Part shown: one piece after another, positions 37,940-47,693 of the stretch | How the letters are laid out: every line of letters starts with the position of its first letter | Numbering within the stretch: position 1 is the stretch's first letter | Assembly: GCA_020161775.1 (NCBI GenBank) | Contig: JAIUOW010000009.1 | Span: 62,001 to 126,000 of the forward strand | DNA length: 64,000 bases | Reading direction: 5' to 3' | From: Pseudomonadota bacterium | GTDB lineage: Bacteria > Pseudomonadota > Gammaproteobacteria > Burkholderiales > Burkholderiaceae_C | Notes under the pieces: generated by a model | The model's database searches: none | The model's input: only the letters and a program-made list of their open reading frames with translations | Told to the model about the DNA's origin: nothing | Position numbers and translations under genes: made by a program

Positions 37940-39202
37940 GGCCTGCGCCGCGCGCTTCCAGGCGTCGGCTGCGGCGGCGGCATCGCCACGCTGCTCGGCC
38001 AGCTGCGCCAGGCCGCGCCAGGCATTGCGGTGCAGCGCGGCGTCCTGCAGGCCCAGCGCGGCTTGCGTGAGCTGCTGCTGCGCCTTGCCCCACAGCTGCC
38101 GTTTCATGCAGGCCATGCCAGCCAGGTAGTGCAGCGTGGCGTCACGCGGGTTCTGCTGGTGGGCGGACTCGATGCGGGCCAGCCAGGCGCCGTCGATCGT
38201 GTCCAGGCCCGCCTCCAGGGCGCGCACCAGCTTCACGCGCTGGCTGTCCGCCAGCGTGGCATGGCGCTCCCACACCGGCAGCAGCCAGCCGCGCGCCAGG
38301 TGCGCGTCGCCCCCTAGCGCGGCCATGCGCTGCGCGGCATGGATGGCCAGATCGGGCATCAGGCGCTCGTCGGCCTCCAGTGAGTTCCAGGCGCGTTGCA
38401 GCTGGGCGGTATCGTGCGCGCCGTTGAGCAGATCCACCGCCAGACCGCGCACGATGCTTTGCGCGGCCATGGGTGAAAACGCCCGGTGCTTGGCAAGCAG
38501 CCGCGCGGTATCCAGCGCGTCCGTGGTCCGGCGTGCCTGGCGTGCCGCCTTCAGCTTGATGCGCAGCGCCAGCGTGCGGCGCGATGCACCCTGGGGCAGC
38601 TCGGCCAGCCAGTTGATGGCGGACTGCGGGTCGCGGTCGTCCAGCGCCCAGCGCGCGGCGCGCAGCAAGGCGCCTTCGTGGGTTTCCTGCACGCCCGCGG
38701 GTACCGGGCGGCGCGCGGCCTGGTCCAGGGCCTGGCGCAAATGGTCGTCGCGGGAGGTGCGGTCCTGCAGGGCCTGGGCGCTCTCGGCCGCCAGCAGGTG
38801 CGCCAGCACACGGATCTGCGCGCCATTGGCAGGCTGCTCGCCGTGGGCGGCCAGCGCCTTTTCCTGGGCCAGCGCCGACTCCGCCGATTTGCGCGCACGC
38901 AGGAAGCGCCCCGCCACCAGCTGCGACAGCGCATCCAGCATGGCGGCATGCATGGCACGCTCCTTTTGCTGGTTGCGCCAGCGCCGCGCCTGGCTGGGCA
39001 GGTCAAACAGCGCGGCCAGCGCGCGCAGCGCCGCGTGCAGGAACACGAATGCGGCCGCCAGCAGCAGCAGCACGAGGTTCAGCGACAGATCCATCCGGTA
39101 CGGCGGCCAGAACAGCGTCACCGTGCCCTGGTTGTTGCCGGCAAACAGCGCAACGGCCACCGCCACGCCAAACAGGGCCAGGAACCACAGCGCGGCTCTC
39201 AT
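37928..39202 (-). CDS. hemY: HemY-like TPR membrane protein with element-derived C-terminus
   Basis: The 424-residue protein has two N-terminal transmembrane helices (about 3-22 and 38-58) and a long TPR-like helical domain. HemY proteins of this type lie in the hemCDXY cluster; their exact role in heme synthesis is unresolved. They are unrelated to Bacillus HemY protoporphyrinogen oxidase. The last three residues (Gly-Ile-Thr) and the TAG stop are encoded by the terminal repeat of the inserted element. The uninterrupted gene ended ...AAQA with TGA, still visible at 33437-33435. ATG at 39202 is preferred to an upstream start that overlaps hemX. Confidence 0.9.
   Translation of the reverse strand: MRAALWFLALFGVAVAVALFAGNNQGTVTLFWPPYRMDLSLNLVLLLLAAAFVFLHAALRALAALFDLPSQARRWRNQQKERAMHAAMLDALSQLVAGRFLRARKSAESALAQEKALAAHGEQPANGAQIRVLAHLLAAESAQALQDRTSRDDHLRQALDQAARRPVPAGVQETHEGALLRAARWALDDRDPQSAINWLAELPQGASRRTLALRIKLKAARQARRTTDALDTARLLAKHRAFSPMAAQSIVRGLAVDLLNGAHDTAQLQRAWNSLEADERLMPDLAIHAAQRMAALGGDAHLARGWLLPVWERHATLADSQRVKLVRALEAGLDTIDGAWLARIESAHQQNPRDATLHYLAGMACMKRQLWGKAQQQLTQAALGLQDAALHRNAWRGLAQLAEQRGDAAAAADAWKRAAQAGIT
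37940..37949. repeat. Right copy of 10-base target duplication
   Basis: Identical to 33438-33447. It lies inside hemY, directly after the terminal CCC of the element. Confidence 0.9.
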
Positions 39203-39209
39203 GGCAGCC

Positions 39210-40316
39210 CTAGCGGCCGGCGCTGGCGGTAGCCAGCGCGGCCAGAGTGTCGTCAATGCGGGGCAATTCCACGGCCTTCATCTGCGCCTGCACCTGCTGC
39301 AACAAACCTGCCGCGGCCTGGGTGCGGCGCGCCGCCGGGTCAAAGTAACGGTTGAGCATGGCCGATGCGGCAGACAGATCCGCGCGGGCGGATTCAGTCT
39401 GGCGCGCCAGCAGCCCCAGGCGTGCATTGAGCAGCTTGAGTTTGAGGTTTTCGCGCAGGAAGAAGGTCTGCTCGGGCGACAGCAGCGCCGCCTCGGGGTT
39501 GTCGATGCGGCTGACCCGCACCAGGGCGCGGGCTTCCTCGCGCAGCACGGCCAGGCTGCGCAGCCACCACTGGGGCGGCGATTGTGCCGCCTCGCTCTTG
39601 CGCACGGCCAGGCCGGTGGGTGGCGCGGCGTTGGCCACGGGCAGGTCGTCCGTCTGGCGCACCAGGTCATCCAGCCGCGCCAGCAGCCCCGGCATGTCGG
39701 TCACGCTGGCGGCCTTGATGCGGTCCATGTCGCGGGCGATGGCGCCCCGCAGGCGGGCCAGGCGCGGCTGCGCCGCGCGCGCGATGCGCTGGTCCGCGGT
39801 GCGCAGCGCCGCCAGCAGGGGCTCCACGCTGCCGGTCAGTTGCGCCTGCTGCTGGGCCAGCCGCACGGCCGACTCAATGTCCACCACCAGGTTCTCGTCG
39901 CGCGAACGCGAGAGGCTTTGCATCAGGTCTTCCAGCTGGCTGCGCTGCAGGGCCACCTCGCCCAGGCGGGTGTCGGTCACGGCCTGGCGCGCCGCGGTCT
40001 CGCGGGCCAGGTCCTGGGCCTGTTTGGCCAGCGCGCGCGCCTCGATGGACTGCGTACCGGCGTCCGCGCTCTGGCGTGCCAGGTGTTCCTGGATGGTGGA
40101 AAGCTTCTGCCACAGGAGCGCACTGGCCACCAGCGCCACCACCGCGACAGCAGCCACCGCGAACAGCATGGGCCGCGTGGCCACGGCGGCCTCGCGCAGC
40201 GGCTGCGTGACCGGCAGCGGCTCCGCCGCGGGCAGTGGCTGCGCCGCAGGGTTGTGAGGCGCTTCGGGCTGGGCAGCAGCAGGTACGGCGGGAGTGTCGG
40301 GCTCGGTGGCGCTCAT
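39210..40316 (-). CDS. hemX: HemX-like membrane protein
   Basis: This 368-residue protein has a Pro/Ala-rich cytoplasmic N-terminus, one transmembrane helix (about 48-68) and a long coiled-coil-rich periplasmic domain. It corresponds to the HemX protein that is often mislabelled uroporphyrinogen-III methyltransferase but has no SAM-binding motif. Its start overlaps the hemD stop by 4 bases, and hemY follows after 7 bases. The function in tetrapyrrole metabolism is not established. Confidence 0.85.
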   Translation of the reverse strand: MSATEPDTPAVPAAAQPEAPHNPAAQPLPAAEPLPVTQPLREAAVATRPMLFAVAAVAVVALVASALLWQKLSTIQEHLARQSADAGTQSIEARALAKQAQDLARETAARQAVTDTRLGEVALQRSQLEDLMQSLSRSRDENLVVDIESAVRLAQQQAQLTGSVEPLLAALRTADQRIARAAQPRLARLRGAIARDMDRIKAASVTDMPGLLARLDDLVRQTDDLPVANAAPPTGLAVRKSEAAQSPPQWWLRSLAVLREEARALVRVSRIDNPEAALLSPEQTFFLRENLKLKLLNARLGLLARQTESARADLSAASAMLNRYFDPAARRTQAAAGLLQQVQAQMKAVELPRIDDTLAALATASAGR

Positions 40317-41053
40317 GCAAACGATTCTATCGACGCCACCACGTCGGCCAGGGCAGGCCGTGACTCGCAAACAACAGCAAAGCCCGCTTCCCGCGCGGCT
40401 TGCGCGATGCGCGGGTGCGTGGCCAGCGCGCGCGCATGCTGCCAGGACTGGTCAGGCAACAGCGAGCGCAGATTGGCCACAGCTTCCGAGCTGCTGAACA
40501 GCCAGACGCTGCCGTCGCTGGCGGCCTGCCGCGCCAGCGCCAGCTGCGCAGCGTCCAGCCGGGGCACGCAACGCTGGTACACCGCGACGAACTCCACCAC
40601 GCCGCCAGCTCCCTCGATCTGGCTCGCCAGCCAGTCGCGCCCGGCATTGCGGCCCTGTGGATCGCGCCCGCGCACCACCAGCACACGGTCACCGGGGCGC
40701 ACCTGCGTGCCCACCCGCTGCCAAAGCGATTCGGAATCAAACTGGGCGGCATCGTCCGCGGGTGCGTCAATCAGCGTGGCGTCCACGCCAGCGTGCAGCA
40801 ATGCGTCACGCGTGCCGGGGCCAGGCGCCCACGCGCGCGAGGCAAAGGGCACGAGCGCCCCCGGGAAATGGCTGACCGCATTGGCGCTGACGAACATCAC
40901 GGCGCGGTAGTCCGACAGCCGCGGCACCGCTGCCGCATCCCTGACCGGCGCGATGTCCATCAGTGGCAGCGCCACGGCATCCAGGCCACGCGCGGCCAGC
41001 GATTGTGCCCAGCGCCGCGCATCATGCGAAGGCCGGGTGACAAGCACGCGCAT
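40313..41053 (-). CDS. hemD: Uroporphyrinogen-III synthase
   Basis: The 246-residue enzyme closes hydroxymethylbilane to uroporphyrinogen III with inversion of ring D. Sequence conservation is low in the family, but the start VLVTRPSHDARRWAQSL, the VMFVSANAV segment and the VWLFSSSEAV loop are typical. It is placed directly behind hemC, the enzyme that makes its substrate, and overlaps hemX by 4 bases. Confidence 0.93.
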   Translation of the reverse strand: MRVLVTRPSHDARRWAQSLAARGLDAVALPLMDIAPVRDAAAVPRLSDYRAVMFVSANAVSHFPGALVPFASRAWAPGPGTRDALLHAGVDATLIDAPADDAAQFDSESLWQRVGTQVRPGDRVLVVRGRDPQGRNAGRDWLASQIEGAGGVVEFVAVYQRCVPRLDAAQLALARQAASDGSVWLFSSSEAVANLRSLLPDQSWQHARALATHPRIAQAAREAGFAVVCESRPALADVVASIESFA

Positions 41054-41067
41054 GAGCGGGCGCGGCC

Positions 41068-41970
41068 CTAACGGGCACCGGCGGCGCGCAGACGCTGCGC
41101 CACGTCGGTGCCCAGTGCCGCGGCGGCGGCCAGGTCGGCCGCCGGGCCTGCGCTGCGCGCGCGCAGCAGCGGCGTGGTGGCCTCGGGGTCGCCCCAGGCT
41201 GCGTTGAGCTGCAGGTATTCACCCGAGAAGGTCGCGAACGCCGCCAGCGGCATGGAGCAGCTGCCGCCCATCGCGCGGCTGACCGCCCGCTCGGCCGCCA
41301 CGGCCAGCCAGGTGGACTGGTGCGACAGCGGCGCCAGCGCTTCCATCAGGTCGGCACGATCCGCGCGCACCTCGATGCCCAGGGCCCCTTGCCCGGCAGC
41401 GGGCAGCATGTCGGCCGGCTCGAATGTGGCGCGGATGCGCCCGCCCAAGCCCAGGCGCTTCAGGCCCGCAGCCGCCAGCACGATCGCGTCGTACTGGCCT
41501 TCGTCCAGCTTGCGCAGGCGCGTGTCCAGGTTGCCGCGCAGCGGCTCGATCTTCAGGTCCGGGCGCAGGCTGCGCAGCAGCACCACACGGCGCAGGCTGG
41601 AGGTGCCCACCACCGCGCCCTGCGGCAGCTCCGCCAGCGACGCATACCGGTTGGACACCAGCGCGTCGCGCGGGTCCTCGCGCGCCATCACGCAGGCCAG
41701 GGCAAAGCCCTCGGGCAGTTCCATGGGCACGTCCTTGAGCGAATGCACGGCAATGTCGGCGCGGCCCTCTTCCAGCGCCACTTCCAGCTCCTTGACGAAC
41801 AGGCCCTTGCCGCCCACCTTGCTGAGGGACCGGTCCAGGATCTGGTCGCCCTTGGTGGTCATGCCCAGCAGCGTCACGGTGTGGCCACGCTGCGTCAACA
41901 GGGCCTTCACATGTTCGGCCTGCCACAGTGCCAGCCGGCTTTCGCGGGTGGCGATCACTATGTTGCTCAA
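41068..41970 (-). CDS. hemC: Porphobilinogen deaminase (hydroxymethylbilane synthase)
   Basis: This 300-residue enzyme joins four porphobilinogen units. Asp80 (HSLKDVP) is the catalytic acid, and Cys238 in [11 protein letters not shown] is the attachment site of the dipyrromethane cofactor. The start is a TTG at 41970 giving the usual [17 protein letters not shown]; no in-frame ATG lies nearby. A rare start codon may lower its translation. It is divergent from ppc, with only 88 bases for both promoters. Confidence 0.96.
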   Translation of the reverse strand: MSNIVIATRESRLALWQAEHVKALLTQRGHTVTLLGMTTKGDQILDRSLSKVGGKGLFVKELEVALEEGRADIAVHSLKDVPMELPEGFALACVMAREDPRDALVSNRYASLAELPQGAVVGTSSLRRVVLLRSLRPDLKIEPLRGNLDTRLRKLDEGQYDAIVLAAAGLKRLGLGGRIRATFEPADMLPAAGQGALGIEVRADRADLMEALAPLSHQSTWLAVAAERAVSRAMGGSCSMPLAAFATFSGEYLQLNAAWGDPEATTPLLRARSAGPAADLAAAAALGTDVAQRLRAAGAR

Positions 41971-42058
41971 AGTCGTAACCTGCCTGTAATGCTTATGGGG
42001 GAGTCGATGCTAGCATGCACGCTGCCAAAAATTTGAGCACGCCGAGGAAGGGCCCACA

Positions 42059-44869
42059 GTGGAAAAGACCAGCAAAGACACGCCTTCGCGGCGCGCCAGG
42101 GACAACGAACGCCCCCTGGTGGAAGACATCCGCCTGCTCGGGCGCATCCTGGGCGACGTGATCCGTGAACAGGAAGGCGTGGACGCCTATGAGCTGGTCG
42201 AGCAGGTGCGCAAGCTGTCGGTGGCGTTCCGCCGCGATGCCGACCACGAGGCCGACCGCGCCCTCAAGAAGCTGCTCAAGGGCCTGTCGGGCGACCAGAC
42301 GGTGAGCGTGATCCGCGCCTTCACCTATTTCAGCCACCTGGCCAACCTGGCCGAAGACCGCCACCACATCCGCCGGCGCATCGTGCACGAGCGCGCGGGC
42401 GACACGCAGGAAGGCAGCATCGAGGTGGCGCTGGCCCGCCTGCGCTGGGCCGGCATTGCGCCCAAGGCCATCTCGCAGGTGCTGGCCGCGGCCTATGTGT
42501 CGCCCGTGCTCACCGCCCACCCCACCGAGGTGCAGCGCAAGAGCATCCTGGACGCCGAGCGCGACATCGCGGCGCTGCTGGCCGCGCGCGACGAGATCAA
42601 GGCACGTGCCGTGCCGCGCGACGCGCTGGCGCCGCGCGAGCTGGCTGCCAACGAGGCCCAGATCCGCGCGCGGGTGCTGCAGCTGTGGCAGACGCGCCTG
42701 TTGCGCTTTACCAAGCTGACCGTGGCCGACGAGATCGAGAACGCGCTGAGCTACTACGAGGCCACCTTCCTGCGTGAAATCCCCAAGCTCTATGCCGAGC
42801 TGGAACGCGAGCTGGGCAGCCACCCCGTGGCCAGCTTCCTGCGCATGGGCCAGTGGATCGGCGGCGACCGCGATGGCAACCCCAACGTCAGCGCGCAGAC
42901 GCTGGAATATGCGCTGCGCCGCCAGAGTGAAGTGGCGCTGCGCCACTACCTGACCGAAGTGCACTGGCTGGGCAGCGAGCTGTCGCTGTCGGCCATGCTG
43001 GTGGGCTGCACGCCCGCGATGCAGGCGCTGGCCGACAGCTCGCCAGACGGCAACGAACACCGCCAGGACGAGCCCTACCGCCGGGCACTGACCGGCATGT
43101 ACGCCCGCCTGGCCGCCACGCTGAAGGACCTGACCGGCGGCGAGGCCGCGCGCCATGCCGTCGCCCCACAGAACCCGTACCTGCGGGCCGAGGATTTTCT
43201 GGCTGATCTGCGCACCATCCGCGACTCCCTGCTGGCCCACCATGGCGCGGCCCTGGTCGCGCAGCGGCTGCACCCGCTGATGCGCGCGGTGGAGGTGTTC
43301 GGCTTTCACCTGGCCACGGTGGACTTGCGCCAAAGCTCGGACAAGCACGAGGAAGTGGTGGCCGAGCTGCTGGCCACCGCACGCATCGAACCGGCCTACG
43401 CCGACCTGCACGAAAACGCCAAGCGGGCGCTGCTGGTCAAGCTGCTGAACGACGCGCGGCCCCTGCGGGTGCTGGGTGCCAGCTACAGCGCGCACACGCA
43501 AAAGGAAATCGCGATCTTCGAGGCCGCGCGCACCCTGCGCGAACGCTTTGGCACGCAGGCGATCCGCCACTACATCATCAGCCACACCGAAACCGTGAGT
43601 GACCTGCTGGCGGTGCTGCTGCTGCAAAAAGAAGCCGGCCTGATGCGTGGAACCCTGGACGAGCAGGCCACCAACGACCTGATCGTGGTGCCGCTGTTCG
43701 AAACCATCGAAGACCTGCGCAATGCCGCGCCCATCATGCGCGAGTACTACGCGCTGCCGGGCATCGCCAAGCTGGTGCAGCGCAGCGGCGCCGAGCAGGA
43801 CATCATGCTGGGCTACAGCGACAGCAACAAGGACGGCGGTATCTTCACCAGCAACTGGGAGCTGTACCGCGCCGAGATCGCGCTGGTGGACCTGTTTGAC
43901 CAGCTGGCCAACAGCCACAACATCCAGCTGCGCATGTTCCATGGCCGCGGCGGCACCGTGGGCCGCGGCGGCGGCCCGAGCTACCAGGCCATCCTGGCGC
44001 AACCCCCGGGCACGGTGCGCGGGCAGATCCGTCTGACCGAACAGGGCGAGGTCATCGGCTCCAAGTACGCCAACCCCGAAATCGGCCGGCGCAACCTGGA
44101 AACCCTGGTGGCCGCCACGCTGGAAGCCACCATGCTGCAGCCCACCAAGCCGGCCACGCGCGCCTATCTGGAGGCCGCCGGCGCGCTGTCGCAGGCCAGC
44201 ATGACGGCCTACCGCGCGTTGGTGTACGACACCCCGGGCTTCACCGACTATTTCTTCAGCGCCACACCCATCCGCGAGATCGCCGAGCTGAACATCGGCT
44301 CACGCCCGGCGTCGCGCAAGCCATCTCAGCGCATCGAGGACCTGCGTGCCATCCCCTGGGGGTTCAGCTGGGGCCAGTGCCGCCTGACGCTGCCTGGCTG
44401 GTACGGCTTTGGCACGGCGGTGGACCAGTTCCTGAACGCCACGCCGGGCCAGCCGCGCCGCGAGGGCCTGGCGCTGCTGCAGAAGATGTACCGCCAGTGG
44501 CCATTCTTTCGCACGCTGCTGAGCAACATGGACATGGTGCTGGCCAAGAGCGACCTGGCACTGGCCTCGCGCTATGCCGAGCTGGTGAACGACGCGCGGC
44601 TGCGCAAGAAGATCTTTACCGCCATCGAAGCCGAGTGGCACCTGACGGCCGAGGCGCTGGCGCTGATCACCGGTGAGAAGAACCGCCTGGCGCACAACGC
44701 CGCCCTGGCACGGTCCATCCGTCACCGCTTCCCCTACATTGACCCGCTGCACCACCTGCAGGTCGAGCTGGTGCGCCGCTACCGCGAAGGCAAGGCCGAC
44801 GACCGGGTGCAGCGCGGCATCCACATATCGATCAACGGGATTGCGGCGGGGTTGCGCAATACGGGGTAG
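42059..44869 (+). CDS. ppc: Phosphoenolpyruvate carboxylase
   Basis: The 936-residue enzyme carboxylates PEP to oxaloacetate to refill the TCA cycle. The first signature contains His154 ([12 protein letters not shown]), and the second is the [19 protein letters not shown] segment near residue 630. The C-terminus ends in the conserved RNTG. The start codon is GTG at 42059. It is a single gene followed by a long repeat-filled gap. Allosteric control by aspartate and acetyl-CoA is typical but not readable from sequence. Confidence 0.97.
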   Translation: MEKTSKDTPSRRARDNERPLVEDIRLLGRILGDVIREQEGVDAYELVEQVRKLSVAFRRDADHEADRALKKLLKGLSGDQTVSVIRAFTYFSHLANLAEDRHHIRRRIVHERAGDTQEGSIEVALARLRWAGIAPKAISQVLAAAYVSPVLTAHPTEVQRKSILDAERDIAALLAARDEIKARAVPRDALAPRELAANEAQIRARVLQLWQTRLLRFTKLTVADEIENALSYYEATFLREIPKLYAELERELGSHPVASFLRMGQWIGGDRDGNPNVSAQTLEYALRRQSEVALRHYLTEVHWLGSELSLSAMLVGCTPAMQALADSSPDGNEHRQDEPYRRALTGMYARLAATLKDLTGGEAARHAVAPQNPYLRAEDFLADLRTIRDSLLAHHGAALVAQRLHPLMRAVEVFGFHLATVDLRQSSDKHEEVVAELLATARIEPAYADLHENAKRALLVKLLNDARPLRVLGASYSAHTQKEIAIFEAARTLRERFGTQAIRHYIISHTETVSDLLAVLLLQKEAGLMRGTLDEQATNDLIVVPLFETIEDLRNAAPIMREYYALPGIAKLVQRSGAEQDIMLGYSDSNKDGGIFTSNWELYRAEIALVDLFDQLANSHNIQLRMFHGRGGTVGRGGGPSYQAILAQPPGTVRGQIRLTEQGEVIGSKYANPEIGRRNLETLVAATLEATMLQPTKPATRAYLEAAGALSQASMTAYRALVYDTPGFTDYFFSATPIREIAELNIGSRPASRKPSQRIEDLRAIPWGFSWGQCRLTLPGWYGFGTAVDQFLNATPGQPRREGLALLQKMYRQWPFFRTLLSNMDMVLAKSDLALASRYAELVNDARLRKKIFTAIEAEWHLTAEALALITGEKNRLAHNAALARSIRHRFPYIDPLHHLQVELVRRYREGKADDRVQRGIHISINGIAAGLRNTG

Positions 44870-44904
44870 ACGCCTCCACCTCGCGGCCTATTCCCGTCGG
44901 CAAC

Positions 44905-45123
44905 GACGAGGGGTACGCCCGCAGCGGCTTCACTGCGGCGCCCTTCGCTGCGCTACGGGTCCCTTGCGCTTCTCGCTCCGCGGGGCGGCTGCGGTCGCTT
45001 CGCAACGGCGCTGATACGCGCCGTTCCATAAATCGTCCTCGCCGGTCCGCCTGCGGCGGACTGCCCCCGCTGCGCTGCGATGCTCAGCGCCGCAGAGGCG
45101 CCGCTGCGGGCGTACCCCTCGTC
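44905..45123. repeat. 24-base perfect inverted repeat pair
   Basis: 44905-44928 and 45100-45123 are exact reverse complements (core GGGGTACGCCCGCAGCGG), 171 bases apart. The interval contains the left arms of the next repeat pairs. Confidence 0.85.
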
Positions 45124-45340
45124 CTTGCAGAAGCATTGTTGGCACGTGACGGTTCAACAGCCGGGCTTTTGGTCAACGTGACCAGTGGCGCTCCTGCGCG
45201 CAGGCTGCAAGGTTGTGGGTGGGGCTGCTGGCGCGCCTCTGCGACGCCGAGCAGCGCAAAACTGCGGGGGCAGTCCGCCGCAGGCGGACCGGGGTTTGAG
45301 CGATTTATGGAATGGCGCGTATCAGCGCCATTGCGAAGCG
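44996..45340. repeat. Large two-part inverted repeat (40 and 29 bases)
   Basis: 44996-45035 pairs with 45301-45340 (38 of 40 bases), and 45042-45070 pairs with 45264-45292 (29 of 29). Both parts keep their order, so the arms are about 75 bases long around a 193-base centre. The copy overlaps the 24-base pair on one side and the 28-base pair on the other, which excludes simultaneous folding of all. Confidence 0.85.
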
Positions 45341-45436
45341 CTCAAACTCCGCCCCGCAGTTTGAGCAGCGCAGGGAAGTCCGGCCACAGGCCGGACCGTC
45401 GCAGTGAAGCGCCAGCAGCCCCACCCACAACCTTGC
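45207..45436. repeat. 28-base perfect inverted repeat pair plus small hairpins
   Basis: 45207-45234 and 45409-45436 are exact reverse complements. Between them lie two tight hairpins, CTCAAACT/AGTTTGAG (45341-45365) and GTCCGGCC/GGCCGGAC (45378-45396). Confidence 0.85.
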
Positions 45437-45495
45437 GTACAAAGCTTGCCGTACCATCGTCTCCTTCCAACCCCGAACCAGAAGACCAAGCCGCC

Positions 45496-46170
45496 ATGCG
45501 TATCCTGCTCGTCGAAGATGACAAGATGCTGGCCGACGCCATCAGCCGCGCCCTGGTTCAGTCAGCCTACGCCGTGGACGTGGTGGACACCGGGGAGCGT
45601 GCCGACGAGGCACTGGCGGCACATACCTTTGACCTGGCCATCCTGGACATCGGCCTGCCGGGCCTGAGCGGTCTGGAAGTGCTGCGCCGGTTGCGCGCGC
45701 GCAAGTCGGTCATGCCGGTGATGATGCTCACCGCCTTTGACACGCTGCAAGACCGCGTGAAGGGCCTGGACCTGGGCGCCGACGACTACCTGGCAAAACC
45801 TTTTGACCTGCCCGAGCTGGAGGCCCGCGTGCGTGCCCTGCTGCGCCGCGGCGCCGGCACCACGCCCGAGATGAGCTACGGCCCGCTGACCTTCGACACG
45901 GTGGGCCGGCGCGTCTTTTGCGCAGGCAAGCCGGTGGACCTGTCGGCGCGCGAACTGGCCCTGCTGGAGCTGCTGCTGCTGCGCCAGGGCCGCGTGGTCA
46001 GCAAGGAGCACCTGGTCAACCACCTGTATGGCTGGGGCGACGAAGTGGGCGACAACGCGGTGGAGGTGCATGTGTACCGCCTGCGCCGCAAGATCGAACC
46101 GCTGGGCTGCGAAATCCGCACCGTGCGCGGCATGGGCTACCTGATGGAACGGCTGGATGAACCCCAGTGA
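45496..46170 (+). CDS. OmpR-class response regulator, TctD/QseB-like
   Basis: This 224-residue regulator has a receiver domain with Asp51 (AILDIGLPG) and the acidic pair Glu7/Asp8, a Lys in LAKPF, and a C-terminal winged helix (LSARELALLELLLLRQGRVVSKEHL). It overlaps the sensor gene by 14 bases. Its closest types are TctD (tricarboxylate uptake) and QseB/PmrA-like regulators. Target genes are not evident, but the TerC and stress-protein genes downstream may belong to its operon. ATG at 45496 gives the canonical MRILLVEDD start. Confidence 0.92.
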   Translation: MRILLVEDDKMLADAISRALVQSAYAVDVVDTGERADEALAAHTFDLAILDIGLPGLSGLEVLRRLRARKSVMPVMMLTAFDTLQDRVKGLDLGADDYLAKPFDLPELEARVRALLRRGAGTTPEMSYGPLTFDTVGRRVFCAGKPVDLSARELALLELLLLRQGRVVSKEHLVNHLYGWGDEVGDNAVEVHVYRLRRKIEPLGCEIRTVRGMGYLMERLDEPQ

Positions 46171-47581
46171 CCTGCGGCTTCAGCGCAAGCTGCTGGCCTG
46201 GCTGCTCAGCCCGCTGCTGGCCCTGCTGGTGCTGGATACGGCGGTGACCTGGTGGTCGTCGCGCCACCTGTCCAACCTCGCCTATGACCGCTCGCTGCAG
46301 GAAATTGCGCGCGAAATCGTGCTGGACGTAAACCCCGGCGCCGGCGGACCGCAGCTGGAGCTGACGCAGGCGGCCGAGCGCATCCTGCTGATCGACCCGG
46401 ACGACCGGCTGTTTTTCCGCGTGACGGCCGAGGACGGCCGGGCACTGGGCGGCGACCCGTCGTTCACGGCGCCGCCCGCCACCTTGCGCAAGGGCGGCCC
46501 CGCCGTTTATTACGACGCGGTCCTGCAGGGTGAACCTGTGCGGGCGCTGGCCTGGTGGGCGCCGTTGCGCTCGGCGGGCCCCAATCACCTGGTGCTGGTC
46601 CAGGTCGGCGAGACACTCAACAAGCGCGGCCGGCTGTCGCGCGACATCCTGGCGCAGACGGTGCTGCCCCAGCTGCTGCTGATCCTGATGGCCACGGCGG
46701 CCGTCTACGTGGGTGTGTCGCGCGGCCTGGGACCGCTGCGCGAGCTGGCGCGCGCGGTGGCCAACCGGTCCCACCTGGACCTGAGCCCGATCAGCACCGA
46801 CAGCGTGCCGGCCGAGGTGCGCCCGCTGGTGCAGGAAGTCAACGACCTCATGCTGCGCCTGGGCAAGATCCTGGACTACCAGAGCCGCTTCGTGGCCGAC
46901 GCCGCGCACCAGCTCAAGACCCCGGTGAGCGGCCTGAAGGCCCAGATCGAACTGGCCCTGCGCGAACAGGACCCGCAGCGCCTGCGCCATTCGCTGGCCC
47001 AGCTGTACATCGGCGCCGACCGGTTGTCGCGGCTGGTGCAACAGCTGCTGTCGCTGGCGCGCAATGAGCCCGCGGCCGCCCAGGCCGTGCGCCGCGAGCC
47101 GGTGGACCTGCGGGCGCTGGCCATGCAGGCCACGATGGAATGGGTGCCGCTGGCGCTCAAGTCCGGCATTGACCTGGGCTTTGAAGGGCACGAAGGCCCG
47201 GTGGTGATCAACGCCGACACCGACCGCCTGCGTGAACTCATCAACAACCTCGTGGACAACGCCATCCGCTACAGCCACACGGGCGGGCGGGCCACCGTCA
47301 GCGTGGCCATGGCCGACGCAGGCCATGCGCGCCTGTCGGTCAGCGACGACGGGCCCCACATCCCGGTGGAAGAACGCTCGCGCATCTTCGAGCGGTTTCA
47401 CCGCCTGCTGGGCACGCAGACCGACGGCAGCGGCTTGGGCCTGGCGATCGTGAGCGAGATCGCCGCCCTGCACGACGCGCGGATCGTGCTGGAAGACGAC
47501 GGCGACGGCGTGGGCAACCGGTTCAGCGTGCTGTTTGCGTTGAGCCAGGCCCTGCATCCGCAGGCCATGTCAGCTGGCTGA
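46157..47581 (+). CDS. Sensor histidine kinase, TctE-like
   Basis: This 474-residue inner-membrane kinase has transmembrane helices at about 11-33 and 165-187 enclosing a periplasmic sensor domain of the TctE (2CSK_N) type. The phospho-acceptor is His251 (FVADAAHQLKTP), followed by the N box NLVDNAIRYS and G boxes (SDDGPHIP, GSGLGLAIV). It partners the regulator just upstream. The ligand is unknown; no tricarboxylate transporter genes lie next to it. Confidence 0.93.
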   Translation: MNPSDLRLQRKLLAWLLSPLLALLVLDTAVTWWSSRHLSNLAYDRSLQEIAREIVLDVNPGAGGPQLELTQAAERILLIDPDDRLFFRVTAEDGRALGGDPSFTAPPATLRKGGPAVYYDAVLQGEPVRALAWWAPLRSAGPNHLVLVQVGETLNKRGRLSRDILAQTVLPQLLLILMATAAVYVGVSRGLGPLRELARAVANRSHLDLSPISTDSVPAEVRPLVQEVNDLMLRLGKILDYQSRFVADAAHQLKTPVSGLKAQIELALREQDPQRLRHSLAQLYIGADRLSRLVQQLLSLARNEPAAAQAVRREPVDLRALAMQATMEWVPLALKSGIDLGFEGHEGPVVINADTDRLRELINNLVDNAIRYSHTGGRATVSVAMADAGHARLSVSDDGPHIPVEERSRIFERFHRLLGTQTDGSGLGLAIVSEIAALHDARIVLEDDGDGVGNRFSVLFALSQALHPQAMSAG

Positions 47582-47693
47582 CAGTTTGGCGACAAGCTGC
47601 TGACAGCGCCGCGGCAGGGGCCGGACAGCCCGCCTGCCTAAGCTCGCCTGACCCGTGCGCCGCATCCCGCGGCGCCGGTGCCCAGGAGACACC

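Larger units (their letters stand above)
44870..45495. other. Repeat-filled gap between ppc and the response regulator
   Basis: No gene is supported in these 626 bases. The gap is a mosaic of long inverted repeats and hairpins (listed separately), with very high G+C and several nested palindromes. The 5' end of the two-component operon must be transcribed from its last part, where AAAGCTTGCCGTACCATCG precedes the gene; no good promoter was found. Confidence 0.7.

Noticed and set aside
41993..44002. Long open frame opposite ppc, and similar ones opposite the sensor kinase, argH, gdhA and the CoA transferase
   Set aside because: Each lies across an unmistakable gene and reads as His/Gln/Arg/Gly-rich shadow sequence typical of high-G+C codon bias on the other strand.
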